Source of the DNA: Ruminococcaceae bacterium UBA945
GTDB lineage: Bacteria; Bacillota; Clostridia; Oscillospirales; Acutalibacteraceae
DNA: 14,131 nucleotides
Assembly (NCBI GenBank): GCA_002293315.1
Contig: DBCZ01000003.1
Span: 5,947 to 20,077, forward strand
Reading direction: 5' to 3'
Shown here: in pieces, positions 1 through 7,308 of the stretch
How the letters are laid out: each line of letters begins with the position of its first letter
Numbering within the stretch: position 1 is the first letter of the stretch
Translations under genes and position numbers: made by a program
Notes under the pieces: model-generated
Database searches by the model: none
Told to the model about the DNA's origin: nothing
The model's input: only the letters and a program-made list of their open reading frames with translations

Positions 1-230
1 TCTATCTTCACGTTCGGGAAATCATAGCTGTATTTCTCCGCGATTTTTCCGAGGATTTCCCTGGCACCCTCTCCCTCAATGAGAGAAGCAATCTTCAGCG
101 TGACCTCGCCGTATTCAGCCGGGTCGATAACAAGCAGCTCCTTCGCCGCGCTCTCGGTCTTTTCATCGGCGCACGAAGCAAGGCTGAACAGCATTAACAG
201 AGAAAGCACAAGCGCAATTACTCTCTTCAT
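1..230 (-). CDS. Secreted lipoprotein, probable ABC-transporter solute-binding protein (N-terminal fragment, runs off the window)
   Basis: Read from the minus strand, about 76 codons are visible before the window edge. The protein begins MKRVIALVLSLLMLFSLASC: a short basic start, a hydrophobic stretch and a lipobox (LASC), so it should be exported and lipid-anchored at the cysteine, residue 20. The mature part contains YGEVTLKIASLIEGEG followed by a helix and the phrase FPNVKI. That pattern resembles the start of family 1 extracellular solute-binding proteins, where the first strand precedes 'F...PnvkI'. The start has a GGAGG ribosome binding site at 236-240 with 5 bases before the ATG, and a strong promoter lies upstream. 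The export signal is seen directly. The solute-binding role is inference from a short fragment, and no substrate can be named. Confidence 0.75.
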   Translation of the reverse strand, partial: MKRVIALVLSLLMLFSLASCADEKTESAAKELLVIDPAEYGEVTLKIASLIEGEGAREILGKIAEKYSYDFPNVKI

Positions 231-266
231 TTCATCCTCCCTTTACCGCAAAGAATCTATCATGTT

Positions 267-295
267 ATTTTACCTCATACTATATGTTGTGTCAA
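267..295 (-). promoter_or_regulatory. Sigma-A-type promoter of the lipoprotein gene
   Basis: On the minus strand there is a perfect TTGACA -35 box (290-295), exactly 17 bases, and TAAAAT as -10 (267-272). It points at the lipoprotein start at 230, so the leader would be roughly 30 bases. It lies between the pcrA stop and the lipoprotein gene, which suggests the lipoprotein is transcribed independently of pcrA. Confidence 0.8.
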
Positions 296-313
296 ACAGA
301 TGCGCTCTTATAT

Positions 314-2680
314 TCAGTTTTTTGTCAGTCTTGCGAAATTGGCAAAGAGCTTCTTAGTACCCACCTTATCGAAGGCGATTTCAAGCAAGGTGTCATTTGC
401 CATCGGCGCGGCGGTGAGAATCAAGCCTGTGCCGAAGGTTTTGTGCTCCACGGTGTCGCCGGCCTTGAATGTGCCTGCCGGCGCGGGGACAGAGGGCTTG
501 GGCTTGTATATATTGTTTTGGTAATTCTCATGCTCCGAGGAACTGAAATCCGGCATTACGCCCTTGCGGATGTTATACTCACGGCTGCGGGTTCTTTCAA
601 GCAGCTCTTCTGGGATTTCATCTATGAAGCGCGAGGCGCGGTTGCGGGCGGTAGAGCCGAAAATCATGCGAGATTCCGCACCGGATACGAAAAGCTCCTT
701 CATCGCGCGCGTGATTGCCACATATGCGAGGCGGCGCTCTTCCTCAACCTCGGCGGGGTTGTAAATCACGGCTGTTCCGGGGAAGACCCCCTCCTCCCAG
801 CCGGGGAGAAAGACGACGGGGAACTCCAACCCCTTGGCCGAGTGGACGGTCATCAGCACGACGGTATCCGCGCCTTCATCATAATTATCAATATCCGTGA
901 AGAGGGCGATTTCCTCAAGGAAACCGGAGAGCGTTGCGCCCTCGTTCTCCTCATAGCGCTGAATGTTCGAGGAAAGCTCCTCGACGTTCTCGGTTCTGTC
1001 CTGCGCGCGTTCGGGGTCGTCGGCTTGCAGGAATTCGATATAATCCGTTTCATCGATTATCTCCTGATAGAGCTCATTCATTGTGAAATCGTCGCTCTCG
1101 TTCATTCTTATGAAGCGGCTTATCATCTCGCCGAAGGCTTTGAGCTTTGCGGCGGCGCGTGAAAGCGCGGGGAAATCCTCCGCGTGGCTTATGACCTCCA
1201 TGAACGTCTCCCCGACCTGCTCGGCAATCTGAAATGCCGTGTCAACGCTTTTATCACCGAGGCCGCGCTTGGGGCGGTTGATTATGCGCCTCATGCGGAT
1301 TTCATCCGCCGGATTATTCACAACGCTCAGATAGGCAATCATGTCGCGAATTTCCTGCCGTTCATAGAAGCGCGTGCCGCCGATGATTCTGTGCGGAATG
1401 CCCTGCTTTGCAAACATGCGCTCAAAATTCTGAGACTGCGCGTTCATGCGGTAAAGCACGGCATAATCAGAGAATTTCGCGCCGCCTCCGACGCCGTCCA
1501 GAATAATCCGCGAGATTTTATCCGCCTCGTCCACCTCGTTCTCTGCAAGGTGATAGCTTATCATCTTGCCCTCGCCGTTGCCTGTCCATAGGCTCTTACC
1601 CTTGCGCTCTGTGTTATTGCTGATGACGGCGTTCGCGGCGTCGAGAATATTCTGCGTGGAGCGATAGTTTTGCTCGAGGCGAATGACCTGCGCGCCGGGA
1701 TAATCATGCTCAAAGTTCATAATGTTTTCAATCGTTGCGCCGCGGAACTTATATATGCTCTGGTCGTCGTCGCCCACAACGCAGAGATTTTTCTTTTTGG
1801 CCGCCAGAAGGTTGACGAATTCATACTGCGCGTGGTTCGTGTCTTGATATTCGTCCACCATTATATAATTGAACCTGTCTTGATAATATTCTAGAATATC
1901 CGGGCAGGCTTTGAAGAGCTTCACGGTGTTTGCGATGAGGTCGTCGAAATCCATCGCGTCGCTCTCCTCAAGCTTGCGCTGATAGGCACGGTACGCGCGG
2001 GCAATCATCTTCAGGCGGAAATCCTCTGCCGCTTCGCTTTCATATATGTCCGGCGTGCGCAGGCTGTCCTTGGCGCGCGAAATCTCCGAAAGCACCGCAC
2101 GCGGCGGCATGGTTTTCTCGGAGATGTCTAAATCCCTGAGCACTGCCTTCATCACTCTGCGCTGGTCATCGGCGTCATATATTGTGAAATGAGGTGTGTA
2201 TCCGAGGCGCTCGGCATCGCGGCGGAGAATGCGCGCGCAGCTTGAGTGAAACGTTGAGGCCCAAATCTGCTCCCCCTCCTCGCCCAGCATATTTATGAGC
2301 CTGTCTTTAAGCTCGCCCGCGGCCTTGTTCGTAAACGTGATGGCCATGACCTTCCACGCGGGCGAGGGATAGTCCGCAAGCAGAAAGCGTACGGAATCGG
2401 AAAGCTCTTCGCCTTCGATGAAGCGCTTGCAGTCTTCTATATCGGCGTCCGTGAGGTTTGCGTTAATGAAATCGCTGTCATATGCCCTGCCGTATCTGAT
2501 GATATTCGCTATGCGGTTTACGAGAACCGTCGTCTTGCCCGAGCCTGCCCCCGCAAGCACCAGAAGCGGCCCCTCCGTCGCGAAAACCGCCTGCCTCTGC
2601 ATATCGTTCATGCGGCTGAAATCCTTCTCCATCACCAGCCTGCGAAGCTTTTTAATCTCATTTTTATCTATGCTCTGCAT
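314..2680 (-). CDS. pcrA: ATP-dependent DNA helicase PcrA/UvrD (superfamily 1A)
   Basis: This 788-residue protein is a 3'-5' DNA helicase translocase acting in nucleotide excision repair, replication restart and plasmid replication. The SF1A motifs are in order: Q-motif region MNDMQRQAV (24-32), Walker A GAGSGKT (44-50), AITFTNKAAGEL (113-124), DEYQDTN (276-282), GDDDQSIYKFRGA (303-315), QNYRST (337-342), TVHSAKGLEF (611-620) and RRLAYVAITRA (649-659). A C-terminal Tudor-like segment (about 739-788, GDTVEHKTFGTG), known in PcrA to contact RNA polymerase, is present. About 45 extra residues (about 64-108) follow Walker A, before the motif Ia region. The start chosen is residue 22 of the longest open frame, because GGG lies 6 bases upstream of this ATG and the predicted promoter covers the longer start. 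Family assignment is secure. Confidence 0.96.
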   Translation of the reverse strand: MQSIDKNEIKKLRRLVMEKDFSRMNDMQRQAVFATEGPLLVLAGAGSGKTTVLVNRIANIIRYGRAYDSDFINANLTDADIEDCKRFIEGEELSDSVRFLLADYPSPAWKVMAITFTNKAAGELKDRLINMLGEEGEQIWASTFHSSCARILRRDAERLGYTPHFTIYDADDQRRVMKAVLRDLDISEKTMPPRAVLSEISRAKDSLRTPDIYESEAAEDFRLKMIARAYRAYQRKLEESDAMDFDDLIANTVKLFKACPDILEYYQDRFNYIMVDEYQDTNHAQYEFVNLLAAKKKNLCVVGDDDQSIYKFRGATIENIMNFEHDYPGAQVIRLEQNYRSTQNILDAANAVISNNTERKGKSLWTGNGEGKMISYHLAENEVDEADKISRIILDGVGGGAKFSDYAVLYRMNAQSQNFERMFAKQGIPHRIIGGTRFYERQEIRDMIAYLSVVNNPADEIRMRRIINRPKRGLGDKSVDTAFQIAEQVGETFMEVISHAEDFPALSRAAAKLKAFGEMISRFIRMNESDDFTMNELYQEIIDETDYIEFLQADDPERAQDRTENVEELSSNIQRYEENEGATLSGFLEEIALFTDIDNYDEGADTVVLMTVHSAKGLEFPVVFLPGWEEGVFPGTAVIYNPAEVEEERRLAYVAITRAMKELFVSGAESRMIFGSTARNRASRFIDEIPEELLERTRSREYNIRKGVMPDFSSSEHENYQNNIYKPKPSVPAPAGTFKAGDTVEHKTFGTGLILTAAPMANDTLLEIAFDKVGTKKLFANFARLTKN

Positions 2681-2709
2681 GATGTTCCCTTTCGGCTTTG
2701 ATGATATAC

Positions 2710-2738
2710 ATTCTACAATATATAACCCCTTACCGCAA
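2710..2738 (-). promoter_or_regulatory. Promoter of pcrA
   Basis: On the minus strand TTGCGG (2733-2738) is followed, after exactly 17 bases, by TAGAAT (2710-2715). The start of transcription would fall about 25 bases before the pcrA ATG. The terminator of the phage-like operon lies immediately upstream, so pcrA appears insulated from that operon. Box match and spacing are seen; activity is inferred. Confidence 0.7.
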
Positions 2739-2745
2739 GACAAAC

Positions 2746-2791
2746 AAAAAATCCCTCTCCGCTCCCTCTCCGCTTTGCAGAGGGGGATTTT
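2746..2791 (-). terminator. Intrinsic terminator at the end of the phage-like operon
   Basis: On the minus strand a C-rich arm (complement of 2779-2786) can pair with a G-rich arm and is then followed by a T-rich tract (complement of 2742-2751). The G-rich side contains two exact tandem copies of an 11-base unit (plus strand CCCTCTCCGCT at 2753-2763 and 2764-2774), so two alternative stems with the AGAGGG arm at 2779-2784 are possible. It begins 18 bases after the fiber stop codon and ends just before the pcrA promoter. Plus-strand A/T runs on both sides make it plausible in either direction. Confidence 0.7.
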
Positions 2792-2809
2792 CGGGAAATA
2801 TGGCGATTA

Positions 2810-3421
2810 TCACGGGAAAAGTATCACGCAATAATTTTTGCCCGACACATTATAACATGGAAAGCCGCCCATGCTCACCCCGTTATTGATGGGTCCTTGG
2901 CTCTGGCGCGTGGTGAAGCTTTTTCCGTTGATTGTGAGGCCAAAGCTGCTGCCAAGGCTGCTGTTTGAATCCTGACACACGATGCCGCAGAAATAATTCA
3001 TACCCTCTCCAGTGCCGGTGATGATATGCGGCCCGTAATTTACGGGCGGTGCGGCATTCATGAAGATAATTACCACACTGGGCGCGAAGGGCAAGGTGTG
3101 CCTGCGGCTCTCGCTTCCGTCGCCTGTATATCTGTAAACCTGCGGCTTCTTGCCCAATGCGGCAATCTGCTCGGCCGTCATATGAATGCTTGCATCCTCT
3201 GCGTGAGCGCCGATTTTTTCCTCCGCAGCCGCGGCCGCACCCTCAAGGGTGTTCATCCTTTCTGTCAGTGCCTCTGTAACGTGCAGAGAGGAATTCTCGC
3301 TATGCTCCGTAATAGCGGCCTCAAGCCTGATGTTATCTTCATTGAAGTCTTGACGCTTGGGCTTATCATCCGCCTCCCACAGGTTCAGCATCAGCTTTTC
3401 CGTTTTGTTCGTACTGCTCAT
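2810..3421 (-). CDS. Phage tail-fiber-like protein
   Basis: This is a 203-residue protein, last in the operon. The first half is helical and polar, with segments that look trimeric and coiled (RLEAAITEHSENSSLHV, ALTERMNTLEGAAAAAEEKI). It includes the phrase HAEDASIHMTAEQIAALG, a His/Asp/His-Met-Thr pattern common in short tail fibers of Firmicutes phages. The C-terminal half (about 95-203) is glycine-, serine- and aromatic-rich beta structure and ends in an aliphatic strand (NYCVILFP), as expected for a receptor-binding tip. The start has GGAGG 6 bases before the ATG, and the gene follows the DUF2313 gene after 12 bases. No separate fiber chaperone follows. The role as host-recognition fiber is inferred from composition, motif and position next to the gp48-like protein; the receptor is unknown. 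Confidence 0.7.
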   Translation of the reverse strand: MSSTNKTEKLMLNLWEADDKPKRQDFNEDNIRLEAAITEHSENSSLHVTEALTERMNTLEGAAAAAEEKIGAHAEDASIHMTAEQIAALGKKPQVYRYTGDGSESRRHTLPFAPSVVIIFMNAAPPVNYGPHIITGTGEGMNYFCGIVCQDSNSSLGSSFGLTINGKSFTTRQSQGPINNGVSMGGFPCYNVSGKNYCVILFP

Positions 3422-3433
3422 GTCTTGCCTCCT

Positions 3434-3988
3434 CTATTCCAAAGTTTCAATTTCATTCCACGTGTATTCACCTGTCTCAAGCTCGCCAAAGGTTTTTGCC
3501 GTGCTTTCAATCCATCTCCATGTTACGAGCGCGGCGTCAAGCGTGAAGGGCAAGTGCGCGGGCAGCAGACCTTCGAGCTCGGAGACTATCTGAGGCAGAT
3601 TCATGCCGTGCCGCCTGCATATGTCAACACGCAAGCCTCCGTTTTCCGAAAGCCTGCCCTCAATACCCGCCCCGATGAGGGCTTGCTCAAGCTTATCACG
3701 CGTGAAATCATGCTCGCGCGTGGAATATCTGGTCTTGAGCATCTTTCTGCGCGCTTCGGTATCCGCCTGCGCCTTCAGCGGCCTGAAGAGCAGCTCGCGG
3801 TATTCGAGGCCTGCATCTGAAGCCGTGCCGATGAAAATATCACGCAGAAGGCTTTCAAATTCGTCTTCAAATATCGAAAAGCCCTCGTCATATGCTTTCA
3901 GTTCATGCGAGATGAAGCTGCAGTCTGTTACATCATATACGCCGGTTTGCACCAAAACGCGCTTCATGCTCTCAAGGAATTTACTCAT
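3434..3988 (-). CDS. Baseplate/tail protein of the YmfQ/DUF2313 family (Mu gp48-like)
   Basis: The protein has 184 residues. Sequence pattern and position match the DUF2313 family, which includes phage Mu gp48 and E. coli YmfQ and corresponds to P2 gpI. It always follows the baseplate J gene and attaches the fiber to the edge of the baseplate. Visible features are an acidic helical N-terminus, the phrase SDAGLEYRELLFRP (57-70), a basic central region (REHDFTRDKLEQAL), and a C-terminal beta segment ending WRWIESTAKTFGELE. The start overlaps the J stop by four bases (ATGA), so translation is coupled; the Shine-Dalgarno (GGTGAT) is weak. The neighbours (J before it, fiber after it) are the canonical order. 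Confidence 0.75.
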   Translation of the reverse strand: MSKFLESMKRVLVQTGVYDVTDCSFISHELKAYDEGFSIFEDEFESLLRDIFIGTASDAGLEYRELLFRPLKAQADTEARRKMLKTRYSTREHDFTRDKLEQALIGAGIEGRLSENGGLRVDICRRHGMNLPQIVSELEGLLPAHLPFTLDAALVTWRWIESTAKTFGELETGEYTWNEIETLE

Positions 3989-5109
3989 GGCATCACCATT
4001 ATATTCAGCGTGCCGAGGGTATGGATTCTCTGCGGCTCGCCGTGGAAATCGCTCATGTTGGCGGCGAGGGTGTAGTTATCGACGGCATCAAGGTTGATGA
4101 GCAGCGCGCCGATCTTATTGCGGAGCGTGGAATCCCCGATTTTCTTCAGCGCGAAATGCTTCTTCACGGCCTCCTCGGCGATGACCTTAGCCTGCTCAAA
4201 CGTGCTGCCGTGAGCCGGCTTTATATACACGCTGACGTTAATGTCGCGCCTTGCCGCTGCCTTGACAATGACTCTGACGTTGATCTCCCTGATTGAATTG
4301 AGCTTATCGCTCACCTTCCCGATAAGCTCGGCAGTCGGCTCGCCCTCGCTCGCCGAGCCACCGCTCCAGATGTATACGCCGACTGTTCCGTCGCCCTCCT
4401 CGCGCGGCACAACGGCGGCGCTCGTAACGCCCTCCACCCCAAGCGCGGCGGTGCGGTAAAACTCGGCATTCGTGCCGTTGGAAAGCGTGGAATACGAACG
4501 CAGAAGCCTGTTTCGGAGGCTTTCATCGCTCTCGCTGTCCTGCCCGCCTGTGAACGGTGCTGCGTTCGTGACCGTCTCAATACCCACCGGCGGTGTGACC
4601 AGCGTGTTTATAAAGCCTGCCGATGCGTTTCCGGCTGTGCCCCCGTCCACGGCCTGTGCGGGAACGTGAATCTCCAGAATTCCCGCGGGTAAAACTGCGT
4701 CAGATGTGGTTTCATATTCCGTCGGCGATGTTGCTTGCCCACCGGCGTTCCCGATGGCATTGCCGGCGGCGCAGACTGTCGCCTTGGGAATCATCACGTC
4801 ATAAGGAAGCGGCACGCCTCTGCCGAAGGTGAGCCCACCCGAAGCCTTAACCGAATTCTGCCGGCTGATTCCTCGCTGCTCGGCGTGCAAATCCAGCTCC
4901 TTGCCCTGCGCTGTCTGCGGAAAGGCCTGCCTGCCGAGCCACCTCAGTGAAGCCAGTGCCGCAAAAAGCTCCGCCGCCAGCACCTTCAGGCGTATGCCGA
5001 TGTCTGACGCATCGTCCGGCTTTACGCCGCTTTCCGTTTCAAATCTCTGCCTCATGCGCGCAAGCAGGTTTTCATATGTTATCTCTTCTATCGCTTCTCT
5101 AAGCGCCAT
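3985..5109 (-). CDS. Baseplate J-like protein (Mu gp47 / P2 gpJ family)
   Basis: The protein has 374 residues. It begins MALREAIEEITYENLLARM, a typical J-family opening. The N-terminal helical part contains GKELDLHAEQRGISR, matching the family signature in which a 'G..LD..a...gv.R' segment precedes the first beta domain. The centre contains GGQDSESDESLRNRLL (a 'D.ESDe.LR.R.l' motif), followed by TNAEFYRTAALGVEGVTSA and VPREEGDGTVGVYI, all characteristic. The chosen start lies 30 codons inside the longest frame because GGAGG sits 6 bases before this ATG. It overlaps the previous gene by 11 bases, the same overlap length seen at 7958-7968. J forms the baseplate wedge that rings the spike. Length is near the usual range. 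Confidence 0.92.
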   Translation of the reverse strand: MALREAIEEITYENLLARMRQRFETESGVKPDDASDIGIRLKVLAAELFAALASLRWLGRQAFPQTAQGKELDLHAEQRGISRQNSVKASGGLTFGRGVPLPYDVMIPKATVCAAGNAIGNAGGQATSPTEYETTSDAVLPAGILEIHVPAQAVDGGTAGNASAGFINTLVTPPVGIETVTNAAPFTGGQDSESDESLRNRLLRSYSTLSNGTNAEFYRTAALGVEGVTSAAVVPREEGDGTVGVYIWSGGSASEGEPTAELIGKVSDKLNSIREINVRVIVKAAARRDINVSVYIKPAHGSTFEQAKVIAEEAVKKHFALKKIGDSTLRNKIGALLINLDAVDNYTLAANMSDFHGEPQRIHTLGTLNIMVMP

Positions 5110-5461
5110 CTTGCACCTCCATATCCAGAATAATTTCTCCTGCTCCGTAAGGCGTGCTGATTTCCACCCGCAGCCCCTCGGCGCTTGTTTCGGCGGCAAT
5201 CGCCTTGAGCCCGTGGTTCATCAAGGCCTCGTTCGCGCGGGAAAGCAATCTCTCTTCGAAATGCTCGTCATCGGCAGCGCCGCGGGTGATATCGGAAATT
5301 TCACTGCCCAGCGTTCTGTCATACCTGAAAGCTCCTCTTTTCATTGAGAGAATCAGCCTTGCACTTTGCAGGCACTCTTCTTTCCCTGTGAGGGTTTCCG
5401 GTATGCCGTTTTTGTTCAGGGAGAAATCGCCGTTTACTATTTTTGAATCAATTCTCTTCAT
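5099..5461 (-). CDS. Baseplate wedge protein, gp46/DUF2634 or gp25-like
   Basis: The protein has 120 residues. The segment LTGKEECLQSARLILSMKRG followed by FRYDRTLGSEI matches the gp25/gpW/Mu gp46 pattern, in which a helix and an 'RG.F.yd...GS.l' turn nucleate the sheath-baseplate junction. The C-terminal part is a short beta region (VEISTPYGAGEIILDMEV). GGAGG lies at 5466-5470. Two adjacent ATG codons are possible; the second (5461) has the better spacing of 4 bases. The longer TTG start overlaps the ribosome binding site and is rejected. The gene sits between spike and J, as in Mu. In contractile phages this protein connects baseplate and sheath, so its presence without a recognisable sheath gene is notable. 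Confidence 0.78.
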   Translation of the reverse strand: MKRIDSKIVNGDFSLNKNGIPETLTGKEECLQSARLILSMKRGAFRYDRTLGSEISDITRGAADDEHFEERLLSRANEALMNHGLKAIAAETSAEGLRVEISTPYGAGEIILDMEVQDGA

Positions 5462-5475
5462 CATGCCTCCTTTTC

Positions 5476-5802
5476 TCAATTTCGCTTGATAAAACGCTGG
5501 CCGTTCACAATTACCTCGCCGTCGTTCAGCAGAAGAATCGTCGCGCCGCCCTTCGAGCGCAGCATAATCTCGCCGGGCAAAAGCTGCCTGTCAATTTCAC
5601 CCTTCACGCCCAGGCACGCGTTGCCGAGCATTGCGCTGTGCTCGCCCGCAGGGGTGTTTGCCTGATAGCCGTACGGGAAAACCGTCTCGGTGGTGCGGCA
5701 TTCGGCCTCGCCCTGCACCGTCAGCGTGCTGCCGGACGAGCTGACCGTTCCAGCTGAAACCGCGGCGGTATCTTTGGCGCCGATTTTTTTAGTCAGCCAC
5801 AT
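5476..5802 (-). CDS. Short baseplate spike protein (Mu gp45-like)
   Basis: The protein has only 108 residues, against roughly 200 in the Mu gp45 and P2 gpV proteins as I know them. The first part, with VFPYGYQANTPAGEHSAMLG, resembles the oligonucleotide-binding-fold region of gp45. The end (LLPGEIMLRSKGGATILLLN then DGEVIVNGQ) has the alternating glycine/hydrophobic strands of a trimeric beta-helix spike. No obvious His-x-His metal-binding tip is visible. GGAGG lies 4 bases before the ATG, and the start overlaps the hub gene's end by 10 bases. Position between hub and gp46-like wedge supports the call. The protein should form the central piercing tip. Confidence 0.72.
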   Translation of the reverse strand: MWLTKKIGAKDTAAVSAGTVSSSGSTLTVQGEAECRTTETVFPYGYQANTPAGEHSAMLGNACLGVKGEIDRQLLPGEIMLRSKGGATILLLNDGEVIVNGQRFIKRN

Positions 5803-6704
5803 ATGCCCTCCTTCTGCGAAGCTCTCTTCAGCGTGAGGAGCTGAAGCTCGCCCGATTTATTGAGGCTGTAGCGTATGCTTTCAATTATGAGGTTCTCGAA
5901 CCTCTCTCCCGCCGGCGAGGTGAAGTTAACGCGGCTGTGCGCGGGGATATTCTGAAAGCCCGGCGTTTTCACCTTTATGATTTCGCTCTGCTCCTCGCCC
6001 TCGCGGATTATATCTGCCGCGTGTCTGCCGCCGTTTTGCGCGCAATATCTCACCTTGCCTGATTTCATCGCGGCGTTCGAGAAAAGCGCGTCATATGCGC
6101 CGCTCTCGCTTTGCACATATACCTTTGCTATGCGCGCATACGGTCGGCGGCGGATTTCCAGCGCAGCGATTGAGCTAAGCTCAATTTCCCCGTCTTCCGG
6201 GGTGTATGAGTATATCACCCCATCCGGCGTGATATACGGCGTGCTGCCCAAGAATGTGCGGCAGTAATTTTCCAGAACGCTCCAGACACTGCTGCCTTTT
6301 GGAATCACAAATGCGCCGCGCAGAGGTTTTCCGCCGTCCGCGCCAATCACGCAGTTGAAGCCGAGCGGCTTCAGATATTTTTCCGCTATTGTGCGAAGCG
6401 ACGGATTCCACAGCGTCTGCGGCATGGCCTCGTTATCCAGAAGAAGCGCCGCAAGGCTGCGTGCGATAATCTTCGTGCGCGCACCGTTCGCCGTGAACTC
6501 CCCGATTTGCTCGTCCACCACACCGGCAAAAGCGATGTCGCCGTTTTCGTAAGCGTAGATGTATTCAAGCTCCTCGGGCTTTCCGCTCGGGTAAATCAGT
6601 GTGAGCATGTCGGCGGGCGCGTCTATGTCGTGCACTAAAAGAATTTCTTCCGGCTCGCCGAGATATTTTTTCTCGCCGCCTGCCGTTTCTCCCCAGAAAA
6701 TCAC
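5793..6704 (-). CDS. Baseplate hub protein (gpD / XkdQ / Mu gp44-like)
   Basis: The protein has 303 residues. It opens with a beta domain (LLVHDIDAPADMLTLIYP and AGVVDEQIGEF) typical of late-control-D and XkdQ hubs, where the first domain defines a hydrophobic, membrane-penetration-like fold. The segment SLRTIAEKYLKPLGF (110s) and the phrase IPKGSSVWSVLENYCRTFLG (about 145-165) are strong hub signatures ('p.g.S.W.vl..fc'). The end (IIESIRYSLNKSGELQLLTL) matches the family's last strands. The start is GTG overlapping the LysM gene stop (GTGA), so it is coupled; a weak GGTGGTGAT lies upstream. The hub joins the tail tube to the spike. Confidence in the family is high from sequence plus position. 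Confidence 0.85.
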   Translation of the reverse strand: MIFWGETAGGEKKYLGEPEEILLVHDIDAPADMLTLIYPSGKPEELEYIYAYENGDIAFAGVVDEQIGEFTANGARTKIIARSLAALLLDNEAMPQTLWNPSLRTIAEKYLKPLGFNCVIGADGGKPLRGAFVIPKGSSVWSVLENYCRTFLGSTPYITPDGVIYSYTPEDGEIELSSIAALEIRRRPYARIAKVYVQSESGAYDALFSNAAMKSGKVRYCAQNGGRHAADIIREGEEQSEIIKVKTPGFQNIPAHSRVNFTSPAGERFENLIIESIRYSLNKSGELQLLTLKRASQKEGICG

Positions 6705-7225
6705 GGTATCACCACCCTTTCCCCTTTTTTAAGGCAATTTATGTCTTTGATATGCCGGTTCGCTCGCTCAATTGCGTCAATGCTAACCTCAAATCTGTTC
6801 GCGTAATCCCACAGGCTTTCGCCGCCGGTTGAGATAAGCTCTTTATTTTCACCTATGCTCTCCGTCGTGCTTTGCTCTGTGAAGGAGAAGCTGTATTCAA
6901 CAAGTTTTGCACCCTTGCTCCCGATTATATCAAGCCTATCCATCACCGCGAGAAACGGCTCATACGACGGCAGACGAAGCATACCGCTCCCGCTCTGCAT
7001 AAAGACCTCCTGAAGTCTTTTGAACTCCATCATCGGGCTTTCGTCCGCCGAGCCGATAAAGAATCCCTTCCCCTCTATTTTTCGCTTTGCCATGCCAATA
7101 TCTTGCAATTTGCTGCCCGAAAACGGGAGAATGCTCTCTCTGATATTCTTCGCCTGCTTCACGGTGATTTCTGTGGGGTTGTGCCTCCAGGTGAAACCTC
7201 GGAATTTCATTTGCGTCAAGTTCAT
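6701..7225 (-). CDS. LysM-domain tail/baseplate protein (XkdP-like)
   Basis: The protein has 174 residues. The first 120 or so are beta-rich (MKFRGFTWRHNPTEITV, then GKGFFIGSADESPMMEFKRL and LVEYSFSFTEQ). They resemble the beta-domain tail proteins that start the tube at the baseplate, such as PBSX XkdP and extracellular-injection-system LysM proteins. The last 45 residues (GGESLWDYANRFEVSIDAIE and then a LKKGERVVIP end) are a LysM domain, the peptidoglycan-binding fold. A ribosome binding site of the form GGAGAGGGGG lies inside the preceding 27-codon gene, and the ATG overlaps that gene's stop (ATGA). This is the first baseplate gene after the missing tail section, and it is followed by the hub, the normal order. 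Confidence 0.85.
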   Translation of the reverse strand: MNLTQMKFRGFTWRHNPTEITVKQAKNIRESILPFSGSKLQDIGMAKRKIEGKGFFIGSADESPMMEFKRLQEVFMQSGSGMLRLPSYEPFLAVMDRLDIIGSKGAKLVEYSFSFTEQSTTESIGENKELISTGGESLWDYANRFEVSIDAIERANRHIKDINCLKKGERVVIP

Positions 7226-7305
7226 GTGTTCCCCCTCTCCAGGCTGATGGGATAACGCCGGCTGTCTCTCTCGATTTCTTCTGAAATCACATTAACATCT
7301 TCCAT
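7222..7305 (-). CDS. Small 27-residue protein of unknown function
   Basis: I do not recognise this peptide: MEDVNVISEEIERDSRRY followed by PISLERGNT. It has a strong ribosome binding site (AAAGGAG, 7 bases before ATG) placed across the stop codon of the upstream gene. Its own stop overlaps the LysM gene start by four bases, and the ribosome binding site of the LysM gene lies inside it. Such coupling argues that it is really translated. It is charged (7 acidic and 4 basic residues), with no membrane segment and no cysteine. It occupies the place in the gene order where sheath, tube, tape-measure chaperone and tape measure normally lie. It could be a leader that couples translation, a remnant, or a small structural part. 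Confidence 0.6.
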   Translation of the reverse strand: MEDVNVISEEIERDSRRYPISLERGNT

Positions 7306-7308
7306 CTT

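Noticed and set aside
284..1162. Long plus-strand open frame (292 codons)
   Set aside because: It lies wholly opposite the pcrA coding region, has no family resemblance, and has no ribosome binding site; it is a codon-bias shadow.
243..2738. Shared 9-base TTACCGCAA at 243-251 and 2730-2738 as possible attachment sites
   Set aside because: They flank pcrA rather than the phage-like operon, the same word also occurs inside the protease gene near 9822, and no integrase is present.
3026..3820. Plus-strand open frame (264 codons) opposite the fiber and DUF2313 genes
   Set aside because: It crosses two well-supported minus-strand genes, has odd composition, and has no start signal.
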